A DNA stretch of 64,000 nucleotides from CAWBOV01 sp963790525 (lineage in GTDB: Bacteria > Actinomycetota > Actinomycetes > Mycobacteriales > Jatrophihabitantaceae), in contig CAWBOV010000004.1 of the NCBI GenBank assembly GCA_963790525.1, positions 651,411 through 715,410 of the forward strand, in the 5' to 3' direction. The notes under the pieces are model-generated. The model did no database searches, was not told where the DNA came from, and worked only from the letters and a program-made list of their open reading frames with translations. A program made the translations under genes and the position numbers. Positions 1 to 8,353 of this stretch are shown piece after piece. The first letter of the stretch is position 1; each line of letters opens with the position of its first letter.

Positions 1-11
1 AAGGAGATCGA

Positions 12-251
12 GTGGCCGCCGAACGGAGCCCCGCCGACATCCAGCGCGAGATCGAGCAGGCCAGGATCGCGCTGGCCTCCTCTCTCGATCAGCTGGCGGA
101 GCGAACCAGTCCGAAGCGGCTGGCCGCGTCGACGAAGGACAACCTGATCGCCAAGGCCACCTCGCCGCAGGGTCGTAAGGTCATCGCCCTCAGCGCGGCC
201 GGAGTGGTGGCGCTGATCGCGCTGAGTCGCTGGCGGGCGCGGTCCAAGTAG
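12..251 (+). CDS. DUF3618 family small membrane protein
   Basis: A 79-residue protein starting at GTG, six bases after a strong AAGGAG ribosome site at the window edge. The N-terminal half is a charged helix with the motif pattern (SPADIQREIEQAR, then LAASLDQL-like) of actinobacterial DUF3618 proteins. The C-terminal half has one hydrophobic segment (about residues 57-71) followed by a basic tail WRARSK. Family members are small, mostly uncharacterised membrane-associated proteins, often near phage-shock or stress genes. No function can be assigned; upstream context is outside the window. Confidence 0.8.
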   Translation: MAAERSPADIQREIEQARIALASSLDQLAERTSPKRLAASTKDNLIAKATSPQGRKVIALSAAGVVALIALSRWRARSK

Positions 252-280
252 GGCGGCCACGGGTGGGCTTGCTACGGTAG

Positions 281-299
281 GCAGGTAAGCCTCACCTAA
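281..299. promoter_or_regulatory. IdeR/DtxR-type iron box upstream of efeU
   Basis: GCAGGTAAGCCTCACCTAA matches the actinobacterial iron-box consensus TTAGGTTAGGCTAACCTAA at 14 of 19 positions, with a perfect right half-site. It ends 10 nt before the efeU start, so iron-loaded IdeR/DtxR binding should block transcription of the iron-uptake operon. The assignment rests on the match and the position. Confidence 0.7.
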
Positions 300-309
300 T
301 TTAAGGGCC

Positions 310-2020
310 GTGATGCTGCCAACGTTCATCATCGGGCTGCGTGAGGGCCTCGAAGCGGCTCTCATCGTCGGCATCGTCGCCGCGTTCCTCAACCAGCGCG
401 GGCGCCGCGATCTGCTGCGCCTGGTCTGGCTCGGCGTCGGTGTCGCCGCTCTCGTCTGCCTGGGCGTGGGAATCGGCCTGCACGTGCTGTCGGCCGACCT
501 GCCCCAGAAGCAGCAGGAGGGGCTCGAGACGGTCGTCGGTGCGATCGCGGTGGCGATGGTGACCTACATGGTCGTCTGGATGCGCCGGCACGCCCGCGAC
601 CTCAAGAAGCAGCTCGAGGGTGCCGCCGACTCGGCGCTCGAATCGGGCTCGGGGTACGCACTCGTCGCCATGGCCTTCCTGGCCGTCTTCCGGGAGGGCT
701 TCGAGACGGCGGTGTTCCTGCTCGCCGCCTTCAACGGCAGCAGCAACCCCGGTCAGGCGGGGCTCGGCGCGATCCTCGGCATCGCGATCGCCTGCGGGCT
801 CGGCTACGGCATCTACCGCGGGGGAGTCCGGCTCAACCTCTCCAAGTTCTTCCGGGCCACGGGGCTCGTGCTCGTCGTCGTCGCCGCCGGCCTCGTCGTG
901 TCGGCGCTGCACACCGCGCACGAGGCGGACTGGCTCAACGTCGGCCAGGGCGCCACGGTCGACCTGTCCTGGCTGGTCGCGTCCCGGCTCGGTCCAGGCC
1001 TCGCTGCTCACCGGCATCCTCGGCGTGCAGCCGCGCCCTGTCGTGGTCGAGCTGGTCGGCTACTTCCTGTACCTCGTTCCCGTCGCGGTGTACGTGGCAT
1101 GGCCTCCCGGCCGGCGGGCGCCGCACCGCGCGGTGGTGCGTTACGGCAGCGCGCTCGCTGTCCTCGCCGCGGTTGCTGCCGTCCTGCTGACGGTGCTCGC
1201 CCCCGCCCGACCGGCGTCGGTGCGCGAGAGTGTCCTGGCGCTGCGCTCCTCCGGCACCGCCTCCGCGACGCTGGACGTCACCGCCCGGACGCCCGACGTC
1301 CTCACCGTCGCCGCCACGGGCGTCGGCAGCGCCACCTGGAGTCTGGCGCGGACGGGCTCGGACACCCGTGACGGCCGGCTCGCCTACGTCTACGCCGCCA
1401 CCGCTGCCGCCCCGGACCCCGCGGGCCTGGCGCCCTCGGCGACGCTCACGCAGCTGGCGGCGCTGAACGGTGGGCGCCTGCCGCTGGGCGTGCGCGCCGA
1501 CACCGAGAAGCCGCTCGTCGCGCTGTCCTACCGCACCCGGGCAACCCTGACGGCCTGGGTCGATCCGGGCACCGGGCGGGTCCTCGACCTCACCTATCGC
1601 CGAGCGAGCGTCGCGACCGCGGCACTGTCCATCGGCGCCACCGAGCTCGCCACCCCCACCGACGTGGCGACCTCCGCCGCGACCGCGGACGCCGTGCGCA
1701 CCGCTGCGGCGGCCGCGCACCGCGACGCCGATGCCGCGAACCGGCGCGATCAGTTCCGCGGCCTGGCCACCCTCGGATGGATCGTGCTCGCTCTTGCAGT
1801 GCTGGCGGTGGGCGCGTCAGCGAGCGCGCTGCGCGCCTCGCGGCGGCGCCCCCAGGGGGCGGCGGAGGCGGGCACCGCACGAGACACCGCTGTCGTCACC
1901 CCGAGTGCCATGGCGAATGCCGGGGCGCCGGCCGACCAGGTTCCCGCGGCGCCGGGCGCACGAAGCCCGCACGTGACGGGAATCGCGCCGACGAGGGGTT
2001 CTGACCCGCGAGTGAGTTAG
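310..2020 (+). CDS. efeU: EfeU, FTR1-family ferrous iron permease (one frame break)
   Basis: Membrane permease of the EfeUOB iron system. The first frame shows the FTR1 hallmarks, REGLEA near residue 11 and REGFETA near residue 125, both part of the iron path, among several hydrophobic helices. Near position 982 the reading frame changes by one base. The downstream frame continues the last helices and then a periplasmic-type extension of about 220 residues plus a final transmembrane helix ending near 1830. The two parts join seamlessly (DLSWLVA then PGSVQASLLTG) if one base is dropped, so a sequencing indel is likely. Start is GTG at 310 or ATG at 313. First gene of efeUOB. Confidence 0.85.
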
Positions 2021-2035
2021 GTTATGCTTACCTAA
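2017..2035. promoter_or_regulatory. IdeR/DtxR-type iron box upstream of efeO
   Basis: TTAGGTTATGCTTACCTAA is a near-perfect 19-nt iron box with symmetrical TTAGGT and ACCTAA half-sites. It overlaps the efeU stop codon and lies 35 nt before the efeO start. This implies that efeO and efeB can also be transcribed from their own iron-regulated promoter, not only from the one upstream of efeU. Confidence 0.85.
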
Positions 2036-2070
2036 CTCTCGCAGTCCCACCCTTGTAGAGGAGATCAGCT

Positions 2071-3267
2071 GTGCTTCCGTCCCGTCTCGCCCGTCCCGGT
2101 GTCGTCGTGGTCGCCGCAGTGGCGATCGTTGCCACGCTCGCCGCCTGCTCGAGCAGCGCCACGACCGCAGGTGGGTCCGCGACCACGACGACGGCCGCGA
2201 GCGGTGGAGCAGCGCCCGCGACGCTGCGAACGGTGGCGATCACGCTGACCGCCGACGGCTGCGTCGCCGACCACGACTCCTACTCCAGCGGGCCGCTGAC
2301 CTTCGACGTGGCCAACACCGATGCCACCGCGGTGAGCGAGTTCGAGATCCTGAGCGAGGACCGGATCCTGGGCGAGAAGGAGAACCTCGCGCCCGGGTTC
2401 AAGGGCTCGTTCTCGATCGTGCTGCAGCCTGGCACCTACACGATGTACTGCCCGGGAGCGACGAAGGAGAAGGCTCCCTTCACCGTCACGGGCACCGCGA
2501 CGACCCAACCGGCGACCACCACCGGGGCACTCCTCAAGGCCGGCGCCACCCAGTACCTCGGCTACGTGACGATCCAGGTCGACTCCCTGCTCCAGGGGGT
2601 CACGCCCCTCGTCGCGGCCATCAAGAGCGGCAACCTCGCCGCCGCGCAGACCGCCTACGCCAAGGCCCGCGCGCCCTACGAGCGGATCGAGCCGGTCGCG
2701 GAGTCCTTCGGGACGCTGGACGCGGCCATCGACGAGCGGGCCGACGACGTCAAGCCCACCGCGATCACCGGCTTCCACCGCCTCGAGTACGGCCTGTTCA
2801 GCGTGAAGAGCCTCACCGGGCTGACACCGATCGCCGAGCAGCTGCTCGCGAACGTCACCAAGCTGAAGTCGCTGGTCGCCAAGCTCACCGGCTTCCAGCC
2901 CGCAGAGCTGGCCAACGGCGCGGTCGGGCTGCTCGACGAGGCCGCCAAGAGCAAGATCACCGGCGAGGAGGAGCGGTACTCGCACATCGACCTGCTCGAC
3001 TTCTCGGCCAACGTCGAGGGCGCCGAGCAGGCGTTCGCGTTCCTGGAGGACGGGCTGTCGAAGATCGACGCCACCCTCGTCTCGACGATCAGGGCGGCGT
3101 TCACCAAGGTCGAGGCGCTGCTGGACCACCTCCGGGATCCGGCGCAGGCCTCGGGCTTCACGCTCTACAACGACATCCCGAAGGCAGACATCACCGAGCT
3201 GGCTCAGGCGCTGCAGGCCGTCGCCGAGCCGTTGAGCCGGGTCGCCGGCAAGGTCGTGTCTGCATGA
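2071..3267 (+). CDS. efeO: EfeO, iron-binding lipoprotein (cupredoxin plus imelysin domains)
   Basis: A 398-residue exported lipoprotein. A signal peptide ends in the lipobox TLAAC (Cys about residue 28), followed by a Ser/Thr-rich linker. Residues about 50-140 form an EfeO-type cupredoxin domain, and about 155-395 form the M75/imelysin-like helical domain with the GFHRLEYGLF signature (GxHxxE metal-binding motif). EfeO is thought to hand iron to the EfeU permease on the outer face of the membrane. GTG start with GAGGAG 11 nt upstream. The stop overlaps the efeB start by 4 nt, so translation is probably coupled. Confidence 0.93.
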   Translation: MLPSRLARPGVVVVAAVAIVATLAACSSSATTAGGSATTTTAASGGAAPATLRTVAITLTADGCVADHDSYSSGPLTFDVANTDATAVSEFEILSEDRILGEKENLAPGFKGSFSIVLQPGTYTMYCPGATKEKAPFTVTGTATTQPATTTGALLKAGATQYLGYVTIQVDSLLQGVTPLVAAIKSGNLAAAQTAYAKARAPYERIEPVAESFGTLDAAIDERADDVKPTAITGFHRLEYGLFSVKSLTGLTPIAEQLLANVTKLKSLVAKLTGFQPAELANGAVGLLDEAAKSKITGEEERYSHIDLLDFSANVEGAEQAFAFLEDGLSKIDATLVSTIRAAFTKVEALLDHLRDPAQASGFTLYNDIPKADITELAQALQAVAEPLSRVAGKVVSA

Positions 3268-4543
3268 GCGAACCCGCGCAGCCGGGCATCGACCGGCGCC
3301 GCTTCCTGTCCCGCGCCGCCCTCACCGGCGCCGGCGCCGTCGTGGCCGGCGCGGCCGGGTTCGGTGTGGCGAAGGCGACCGAGTCGGGCGCGTCGACCCC
3401 TGCGTCGCCGGTCGCCGCCGCGCAGGTGCCGTTCTACGGCGCGCAGCAGGCCGGGATAGCGACGCCCGCGCAGGATCGGCTGGCCTTCGCCACCTTCGAC
3501 GTGACCACCACGGACACGCAGGCAGCTCAGGGATGCTCGGGCAGTGGGCGGCGGCGTGCTCACGGATGACCCAGGGCCTGCCCATCGGCGCGACCGAGAC
3601 GGCGCCGAGCAACCCACCGATCGACACCGGCGAGGCGATCGGGCTGAGCCCGGCGCAGCTGACCATCACCGTCGGGTTCGGGGCGTCCCTGTTCGACGAG
3701 CGCTTCGGGCTCGCCGGCAAGCGCCCGGCCGCGCTCGGTCGACCTTCCCGCGCTTCCAGGGCGACGTGCTGCAGTCCGCGCGGACCGGTGGCGACATCTG
3801 CGTGCAGGCCTGCTCCGACGACCCGCAGGTCGCCTTCCACGTCATCCGCAACTTCGCGCGCATCGGCCGGGGGACGGTGGTCCTGCGCTGGTCCCAGCTC
3901 GGCTTCGGGCGGACGTCGTCGACCAGCGACGACCCAGGCCACGCCCCGCAACCTGATGGGCTTCAAGGACGGCACCAACAACATCAAGGCCGAGGACGCG
4001 CGCCGACATGGACGACTACGTCTGGGTCGGCAGCGAGACCGATCAGCCGTGGATGCAGGACGGCAGCTACCTGGTCGCCCGCCGGATCCGGATGCTGATC
4101 GAGTCGTGGGACGCCGACTACCTGGCCGACCAGGAGAAGATCTTCGGCCGGCACAAGCGACACCGGCGCACCGCTGACCGGCACGTCGGAGTTCGACCCC
4201 GTCAACCTGGACGCGCACAACAAGGACGGCACCCCGGTGATCGCGCCCGACTCCCACATCCGGCTGGCCGCGCCCGGTCAACCACAGCGGCAAGAAGATC
4301 CTGCGCCGCGGGCTACTCCTACACCGACGGGATGGACCCGGTCACCGGGCAGCTCGACGCCGGGCCTGTTCTTCATCGCCTTCAGAAGGACCCGCGCACA
4401 CAGTTCGTGCCGATCCAGACATCGCTCGGCGCCAACGACCTGCTCAACGAGTACATCACGCACACCGGGAGCGGGTTGTTCGCCGTGCCGCCCGGCGTCA
4501 CGCGGCCGGCGACTGGTTCGGCAAGGCGCTGTTCACCGCCTGA
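3264..4543 (+). pseudogene. efeB: EfeB, Tat-exported DyP-type haem peroxidase (multiple frame breaks)
   Basis: The N-terminus carries a twin-arginine signal (RRRFLSR, then a hydrophobic stretch), and the body matches the deferrochelatase/peroxidase EfeB all the way to a natural stop at 4541-4543. Recognisable blocks are AFATFDVTT, the TVGFGASLFDERFGL region, the DyP signature NLMGFKDGTNN near 3955, the haem-pocket region around LAAP and GYSYTDGMD, and the C-terminal FFIAF and LLNEYI segments. These blocks occur in all three forward frames with roughly seven switches. No domain is missing, so the gene is probably intact in the organism and broken by sequence indels. It acts with EfeO and EfeU in iron uptake. 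Confidence 0.82.
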
Positions 4544-4545
4544 CG

Positions 4546-4953
4546 TCAGGCCCTGGTCGCGTCAGCGATCTTCACGGTCAGCACCGGGCAGGACGCTTCG
4601 AGCACGATGCGTTGCGCGTTGCTGCCCAGGAGCAGCTTGCCGACGGCCGAGCGCCGGCGCAGGCCGACCACGAGCATCGAGGCGGAGACGCGCTCGGCGA
4701 CGGAGAGCACCGCGTCGGCCACATCAGCGGCGTCGGTGATCTGCACGATCTCGTGGCTGATGCCCAGCTCGGTGAGCCGGGCCTCGACCGCGTCGAGATC
4801 CTTCGCGTCGGCGAAGGTCGGGGTGGCGAAGTCGGAGTTGACGGCGACGTTCACGACCACCAGGGTCGTGGCCCGCAGCTGAGCTTCCGCGATCGCCGCG
4901 CCGAGCGCGACGAAACCCACCTGCGTCGGGACATAGCTGACGACGACCGGCAT
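4546..4953 (-). CDS. Universal stress protein (UspA domain)
   Basis: A 135-residue single UspA domain. It begins MPVVVSYVPT, with ATG at 4951-4953 preceded by an AGGTGG-like ribosome site. Visible features are the first beta strand, the ALGAAIAEAQLR helix and the nucleotide-loop region VVGLRRRSAVGKLLLGSNAQRIV, a variant of the G-2x-G-9x-G-S/T ATP-binding signature. It is convergent with efeB, with only two bases between the stops. Reading further upstream in the same frame gives unlikely sequence, which supports this start. Confidence 0.85.
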   Translation of the reverse strand: MPVVVSYVPTQVGFVALGAAIAEAQLRATTLVVVNVAVNSDFATPTFADAKDLDAVEARLTELGISHEIVQITDAADVADAVLSVAERVSASMLVVGLRRRSAVGKLLLGSNAQRIVLEASCPVLTVKIADATRA

Positions 4954-5083
4954 TGTGGCCCACCTCTGGTTCTGCGGATGCGAGCTGAGTGCGCGCTGTG
5001 CCGTCCAGTCTCCCGTACCCGGGGACCCCGTGGCAATTTGTCCGTCGCCCCAACAAACCACGGGTCCCGCGGGACGGGGAGGC

Positions 5084-5722
5084 TCAGCGGGCGAGATCGA
5101 GACCGTGCTTGCGCGCGGAAGCCTCGGCGTCGGCACGCATCTGCGCGGCGATGTCCTTGAACTCGTCCAGTGCGGGGTTCACGCCGACGAGGGTGAACTC
5201 GTTCTCGACCACGCGCAGGTCGAGCTGCCAGACGTCTTCGAGGATTCGGCGGATCCACGAGGTCGAGTGGTCCCATCCCTCGCGGGGCGTGCCCGCGGCG
5301 TAGCTGCCGCCGCGCACGGTGACGAGGACGGCGGGCTTGCCGGCCAGGACCGGTGCCGCGCCCGCGCCCATGCGGGGGTCGGAGATGATCAGGTCGACGT
5401 AGGTCTTGAAGTGCTGCGAGACACCGAAGTTGTACAGCGGCACCGCGAAGAGCAGGGCATCGGCGTCGATCAGTTCGTCCACGAGCGTCGCGGCCAGAGC
5501 CGCCGCGGTGCGCTGGGCTTCGCTGTGCTGGTCTGCCGGAGTCCAGTTGGCGGTGACCGCGGCCGCCCACGCGTCGGCGGGCAGGGGCTCGACACCGACG
5601 TGGCGGCGGGTGACCGCTGAGTGCTCATGGCCTTCCTGCCAGGCCGATTCGACGATGTCGGCGATCGCGCGGCTGACCGACCCGTCGGTGCGGATGCTGG
5701 CGTCCAGACGGAACAGTGACAC
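5084..5722 (-). CDS. FMN-dependent NADH-azoreductase / flavodoxin-fold quinone reductase
   Basis: A 212-residue AzoR-like flavodoxin-fold protein. The N-terminus SLFRLDASIR corresponds to the phosphate-binding segment, the middle has FAVPLYNFGVSQHFKTYVD (the FMN-contact P-[LM]-YN-F signature) and later VRGGSYAAG. Such enzymes reduce quinones or azo compounds with NAD(P)H. GTG at 5720-5722 is the best start: the sequence upstream stays open but does not look like protein and overlaps the antisense ribokinase gene. A 5+5 inverted repeat lies just upstream. Confidence 0.85.
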   Translation of the reverse strand: MSLFRLDASIRTDGSVSRAIADIVESAWQEGHEHSAVTRRHVGVEPLPADAWAAAVTANWTPADQHSEAQRTAAALAATLVDELIDADALLFAVPLYNFGVSQHFKTYVDLIISDPRMGAGAAPVLAGKPAVLVTVRGGSYAAGTPREGWDHSTSWIRRILEDVWQLDLRVVENEFTLVGVNPALDEFKDIAAQMRADAEASARKHGLDLAR

Positions 5723-5747
5723 GGTGGGCTCCTCGATGTCGATGACT

Positions 5748-5765
5748 AGTAAAATACAAGTTACT
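5748..5765. promoter_or_regulatory. Candidate operator: inverted repeat AGTAA-N8-TTACT
   Basis: An AT-rich palindromic site lies 26 nt before the azoreductase start, in otherwise GC-rich DNA. The spacing and AT-rich dyad resemble sites bound by HxlR/MarR-type redox regulators that commonly control such reductases. No regulator gene is adjacent, so this is inference from symmetry and position. Confidence 0.35.
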
Positions 5766-5863
5766 CTAGGAAAGGTAGCGCGCCTCGTGCGCGGGCGCAC
5801 CGCCGGCGCGCCCGGTGTGACGGGCCAGACACGCCGGCGTGTGGGTGTGGCAGCATTCGGCCG

Positions 5864-6775
5864 ATGACCGATGTCGTCGTGTTCGGCAGTGCCAATGCCG
5901 ATCTCGTGCTCTCCGTCGACCGCATCCCCGGCCCGGGGGAGACCGTCCTGGCCCGGCGGTCCGCTCGCGTCGCCGGCGGCAAGGGCGCGAACCAGGCGGT
6001 GGCGGCCGCGCGATCCGGAGCGGACACCGCGTTTCTCGGCGCACTCGGCGCCGACACGGACGGTGAGCTGCTCCGGGAGGAGCTGGGGGCCTCGGGCATC
6101 GACCTGGCCCGTGTGCGCACCTCCGCCGAACCGACTGGACTGGCCGTCGTGACGGTGGGCGCCGACGCGGAGAACGCGATCGTCGTCGCGGCCGGAGCCA
6201 ATGCCACCCTCGATGACCTCGACGAAGCCGACCGGCGGCTCGTCTCGGACACCCGTGTCCTGCTGTGCCAGCTGGAAGTGCCGCTGGCCGGCGTCATCGC
6301 CGCGCTGCGTTACGCGCGGGAGTGCGGGGTCAGGACGATCCTCAATGCCGCGCCGTCCCGGCCGCTGCCGCAGGAACTCCTTGCCCTGGTGGACCTTCTG
6401 GTGGTGAACGAGCACGAGGCGGCCGACCTGCTCGAGGACCCCGGTGCCGTTGCCGACCCCGACACCGCAGCGATCGCCCTGCTGCGCCTGGTGCCTGAAG
6501 TGATCATCACGCTGGGCGCGGACGGATCGCGCTACGCGGGGCGCAACGGCGCGCGGCTCGCGGTTCCGGCACCGACGGTCGAGGCGGTCGACACCACGGC
6601 GGCGGGCGACACGTTCTGCGGCGTGCTGGCCGCCGCGCTGGCGCAGGAAAGGCCGATCTCCGAAGCGCTGGACAGGGCCACTGTGGCTGCGGCCCTCTGC
6701 GTCCAACGTGCCGGCGCGGTGCCGTCCATCCCGACCGCCGAGGAGATCGACGCCGGGCCCGTCCGCGGCAGGTGA
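5864..6775 (+). CDS. rbsK: Ribokinase (PfkB family)
   Basis: A 303-residue sugar kinase that phosphorylates D-ribose at O5 with ATP in the cytoplasm. It shows the N-terminal PfkB signature around GGKGANQAVAAAR (about residues 42-54) and the C-terminal signature DTTAAGDTFCGVLAAAL (about 246-262), with the catalytic Asp in AAGDTF. NAAPSRPLP and VVNEHEA are ribokinase-type substrate and nucleotide segments. The length is normal. No ribose transporter or RbsD lies beside it; it stands alone between a reductase and a secreted protein. Confidence 0.9.
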   Translation: MTDVVVFGSANADLVLSVDRIPGPGETVLARRSARVAGGKGANQAVAAARSGADTAFLGALGADTDGELLREELGASGIDLARVRTSAEPTGLAVVTVGADAENAIVVAAGANATLDDLDEADRRLVSDTRVLLCQLEVPLAGVIAALRYARECGVRTILNAAPSRPLPQELLALVDLLVVNEHEAADLLEDPGAVADPDTAAIALLRLVPEVIITLGADGSRYAGRNGARLAVPAPTVEAVDTTAAGDTFCGVLAAALAQERPISEALDRATVAAALCVQRAGAVPSIPTAEEIDAGPVRGR

Positions 6776-6987
6776 GGGAACGCGTGACGATCAACACTGT
6801 TGAGCAGGTGAATAGTGACGCGTCGATAGTCGCGGAATGTTAGTGACAAGGGCGATCCCGACCCCCTAGCCTGTGAGTGTCCTGCACCGGGGGGTCCGAT
6901 GTGACACAGGTTCGTGGCACTGCGCCCAGCCCGACATCGGACAGTGGCCCGGACCGACCGGGCTGGACTCGTGCCTGGGGGATCCAC

Positions 6988-8223
6988 ATGCGTCAACTCG
7001 TCCTACGTCCGCGCCGCTCGCTGTCGGCGCTCGCGGGGATCGCCGTCGCCGGCTGCATGGTGATGGCGACCGCGGTCTCGGCGCATGCAGCCACACCGTC
7101 ACCGGCGTGGGCACAGAACGATTCGAACGGGGCCCAGAGCCGGGCGAATCTGAACGAGACGACGCTGACTCCCTCGACGGTGACGCATGCAGCCCTCCTG
7201 CGCAGCGTGACGGCGAAGACCGTCAGCCCCGACGCCTACTGCGGCGCGACGACCATCACCGAACCCGTCCTCACCGGCGGCAAGATGTTCGCGGTCGTCA
7301 GCAACGAGATCGCCGCCTACAACGCCGCGACGGGCGCGCGGCTGTGGCACGTCAACCCGGACCCCGGCTTCATCACGCTGTTCAAGGCACTCGCGGTCAC
7401 CAACGGCCTCGTCCTGGTGGGCGAGCTGGACTGCGTGTCGCAGAGTGACCCCAACGGGGCCATCGCCGCGTTCAACGCCACGACCGGCGCGCCCGTCTGG
7501 CGCACGCAGTTCGTCGGACCGCTCGACGAGATGGTCGTGTCGGGCAAGTACGCCGTCGAGAGCGGAACGAGCGTGGGCAGCGGCAACATCACGACCGTCG
7601 TCAACGCGGCCACCGGTGCGGTCGTGTGGCAGAAGTTCTACGACAACTGCGGGGACGGCGTCGTCGTGTCGGCAGGCAATGTCGTCACCACGCACTGCAC
7701 GTTCGACGGCACCGGCGCAGTGCTCGAGGCCGACGCGCTCGCCACGGGCACGAAGGTGTGGAGCCGCTCCGGCTCCTGGACGGTGCAGCGCGGCGACAGC
7801 GACACGACGACGGGGCATCACCTCTACGCCACTCCGGCCAGCGGCGTCGTCGACGACCTGAACCCGGCCACGGGTGCCACGCGCTTCGCCCTCAGCGGCG
7901 CGACGACGGTCCTCGCCGTGGACAAGACCCGGGCGTACGCCGTCTGCTTCTCCGGTACGAGTTCGATCTGCGCCTACGACATCGCGTCGGGATACCAGGT
8001 GTGGCGGCACGGGTACACCTCGGTCCCGCTCGGCGCGGAGGCCGGCAACGTCCTCTACCTCGGCAGCGGTGAGGCACTCAACGCCGCCACCGGTGTGCAC
8101 CTGAAGTCGCTGTTCCCGTCCACCTCGGCCGCCGACGCGCTCGTCGTCGGTGACGGCCGCGTCCTGGCGGTCAGCGACGGCAACCAGAAGACGGCTAAGC
8201 TCTACGGCCTCAGCGGTTCCTGA
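6988..8223 (+). CDS. Secreted PQQ-like beta-propeller protein (copy 1)
   Basis: A 411-residue protein with a Sec signal peptide (basic MRQLVLRPRR, hydrophobic core, cleavage near VSAHA-AT). The mature part is a series of propeller blades with AYNAATGARLWHV, AFNATTGAPVWRT, NAATGAVVWQK and DIASGYQVWRHG, the D/N-x-x-TG-x-x-x-W pattern of PQQ-enzyme or BamB-like repeats. No catalytic residues of quinoprotein dehydrogenases are evident, so a binding or scaffold role is likelier. ATG at 6988 is preferred because it places the signal peptide at the N-terminus. A clear paralogue is at 20766-21974. Confidence 0.82.
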   Translation: MRQLVLRPRRSLSALAGIAVAGCMVMATAVSAHAATPSPAWAQNDSNGAQSRANLNETTLTPSTVTHAALLRSVTAKTVSPDAYCGATTITEPVLTGGKMFAVVSNEIAAYNAATGARLWHVNPDPGFITLFKALAVTNGLVLVGELDCVSQSDPNGAIAAFNATTGAPVWRTQFVGPLDEMVVSGKYAVESGTSVGSGNITTVVNAATGAVVWQKFYDNCGDGVVVSAGNVVTTHCTFDGTGAVLEADALATGTKVWSRSGSWTVQRGDSDTTTGHHLYATPASGVVDDLNPATGATRFALSGATTVLAVDKTRAYAVCFSGTSSICAYDIASGYQVWRHGYTSVPLGAEAGNVLYLGSGEALNAATGVHLKSLFPSTSAADALVVGDGRVLAVSDGNQKTAKLYGLSGS

Positions 8224-8230
8224 TCGGTGG

Positions 8231-8264
8231 GTGCCCGGCCCTCTCGCGCAGTGAGGGCCGGCAC
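8231..8264 (+). terminator. Hairpin after the propeller gene
   Basis: GTGCCCGGCCCTC and GAGGGCCGGCAC form a 12-bp stem with one bulged C and a 9-nt loop, 8 nt after the propeller stop codon. No U-run follows, which is common for actinobacterial terminators. Confidence 0.6.
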
Positions 8265-8326
8265 CAGCTGATCCGTCGGGACCTTCAGCCCTACTGGAAC
8301 CGCGTACCCGGGCGCACGATCGGGAC

Positions 8327-8353
8327 ATGACCTCCCGGCTCGCCCTGTCGTGA
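8327..8353 (+). promoter_or_regulatory. Possible leader peptide (8 codons) overlapping the MgtA-like start
   Basis: ATG ACC TCC CGG CTC GCC CTG TCG TGA encodes MTSRLALS, and its stop overlaps the GTG start of the P-type ATPase as GTGA. Leader peptides control Mg2+-transporter genes in enterobacteria; here only the overlap is seen. It could equally be chance, or the ATPase may start at another codon. Confidence 0.3.

Noticed and set aside
5723..6706. N-terminal extension of the azoreductase frame upstream of 5722
   Set aside because: The extra ~330 residues overlap the antisense ribokinase gene and are not protein-like; the enzyme's own N-terminus begins at the GTG at 5720-5722.
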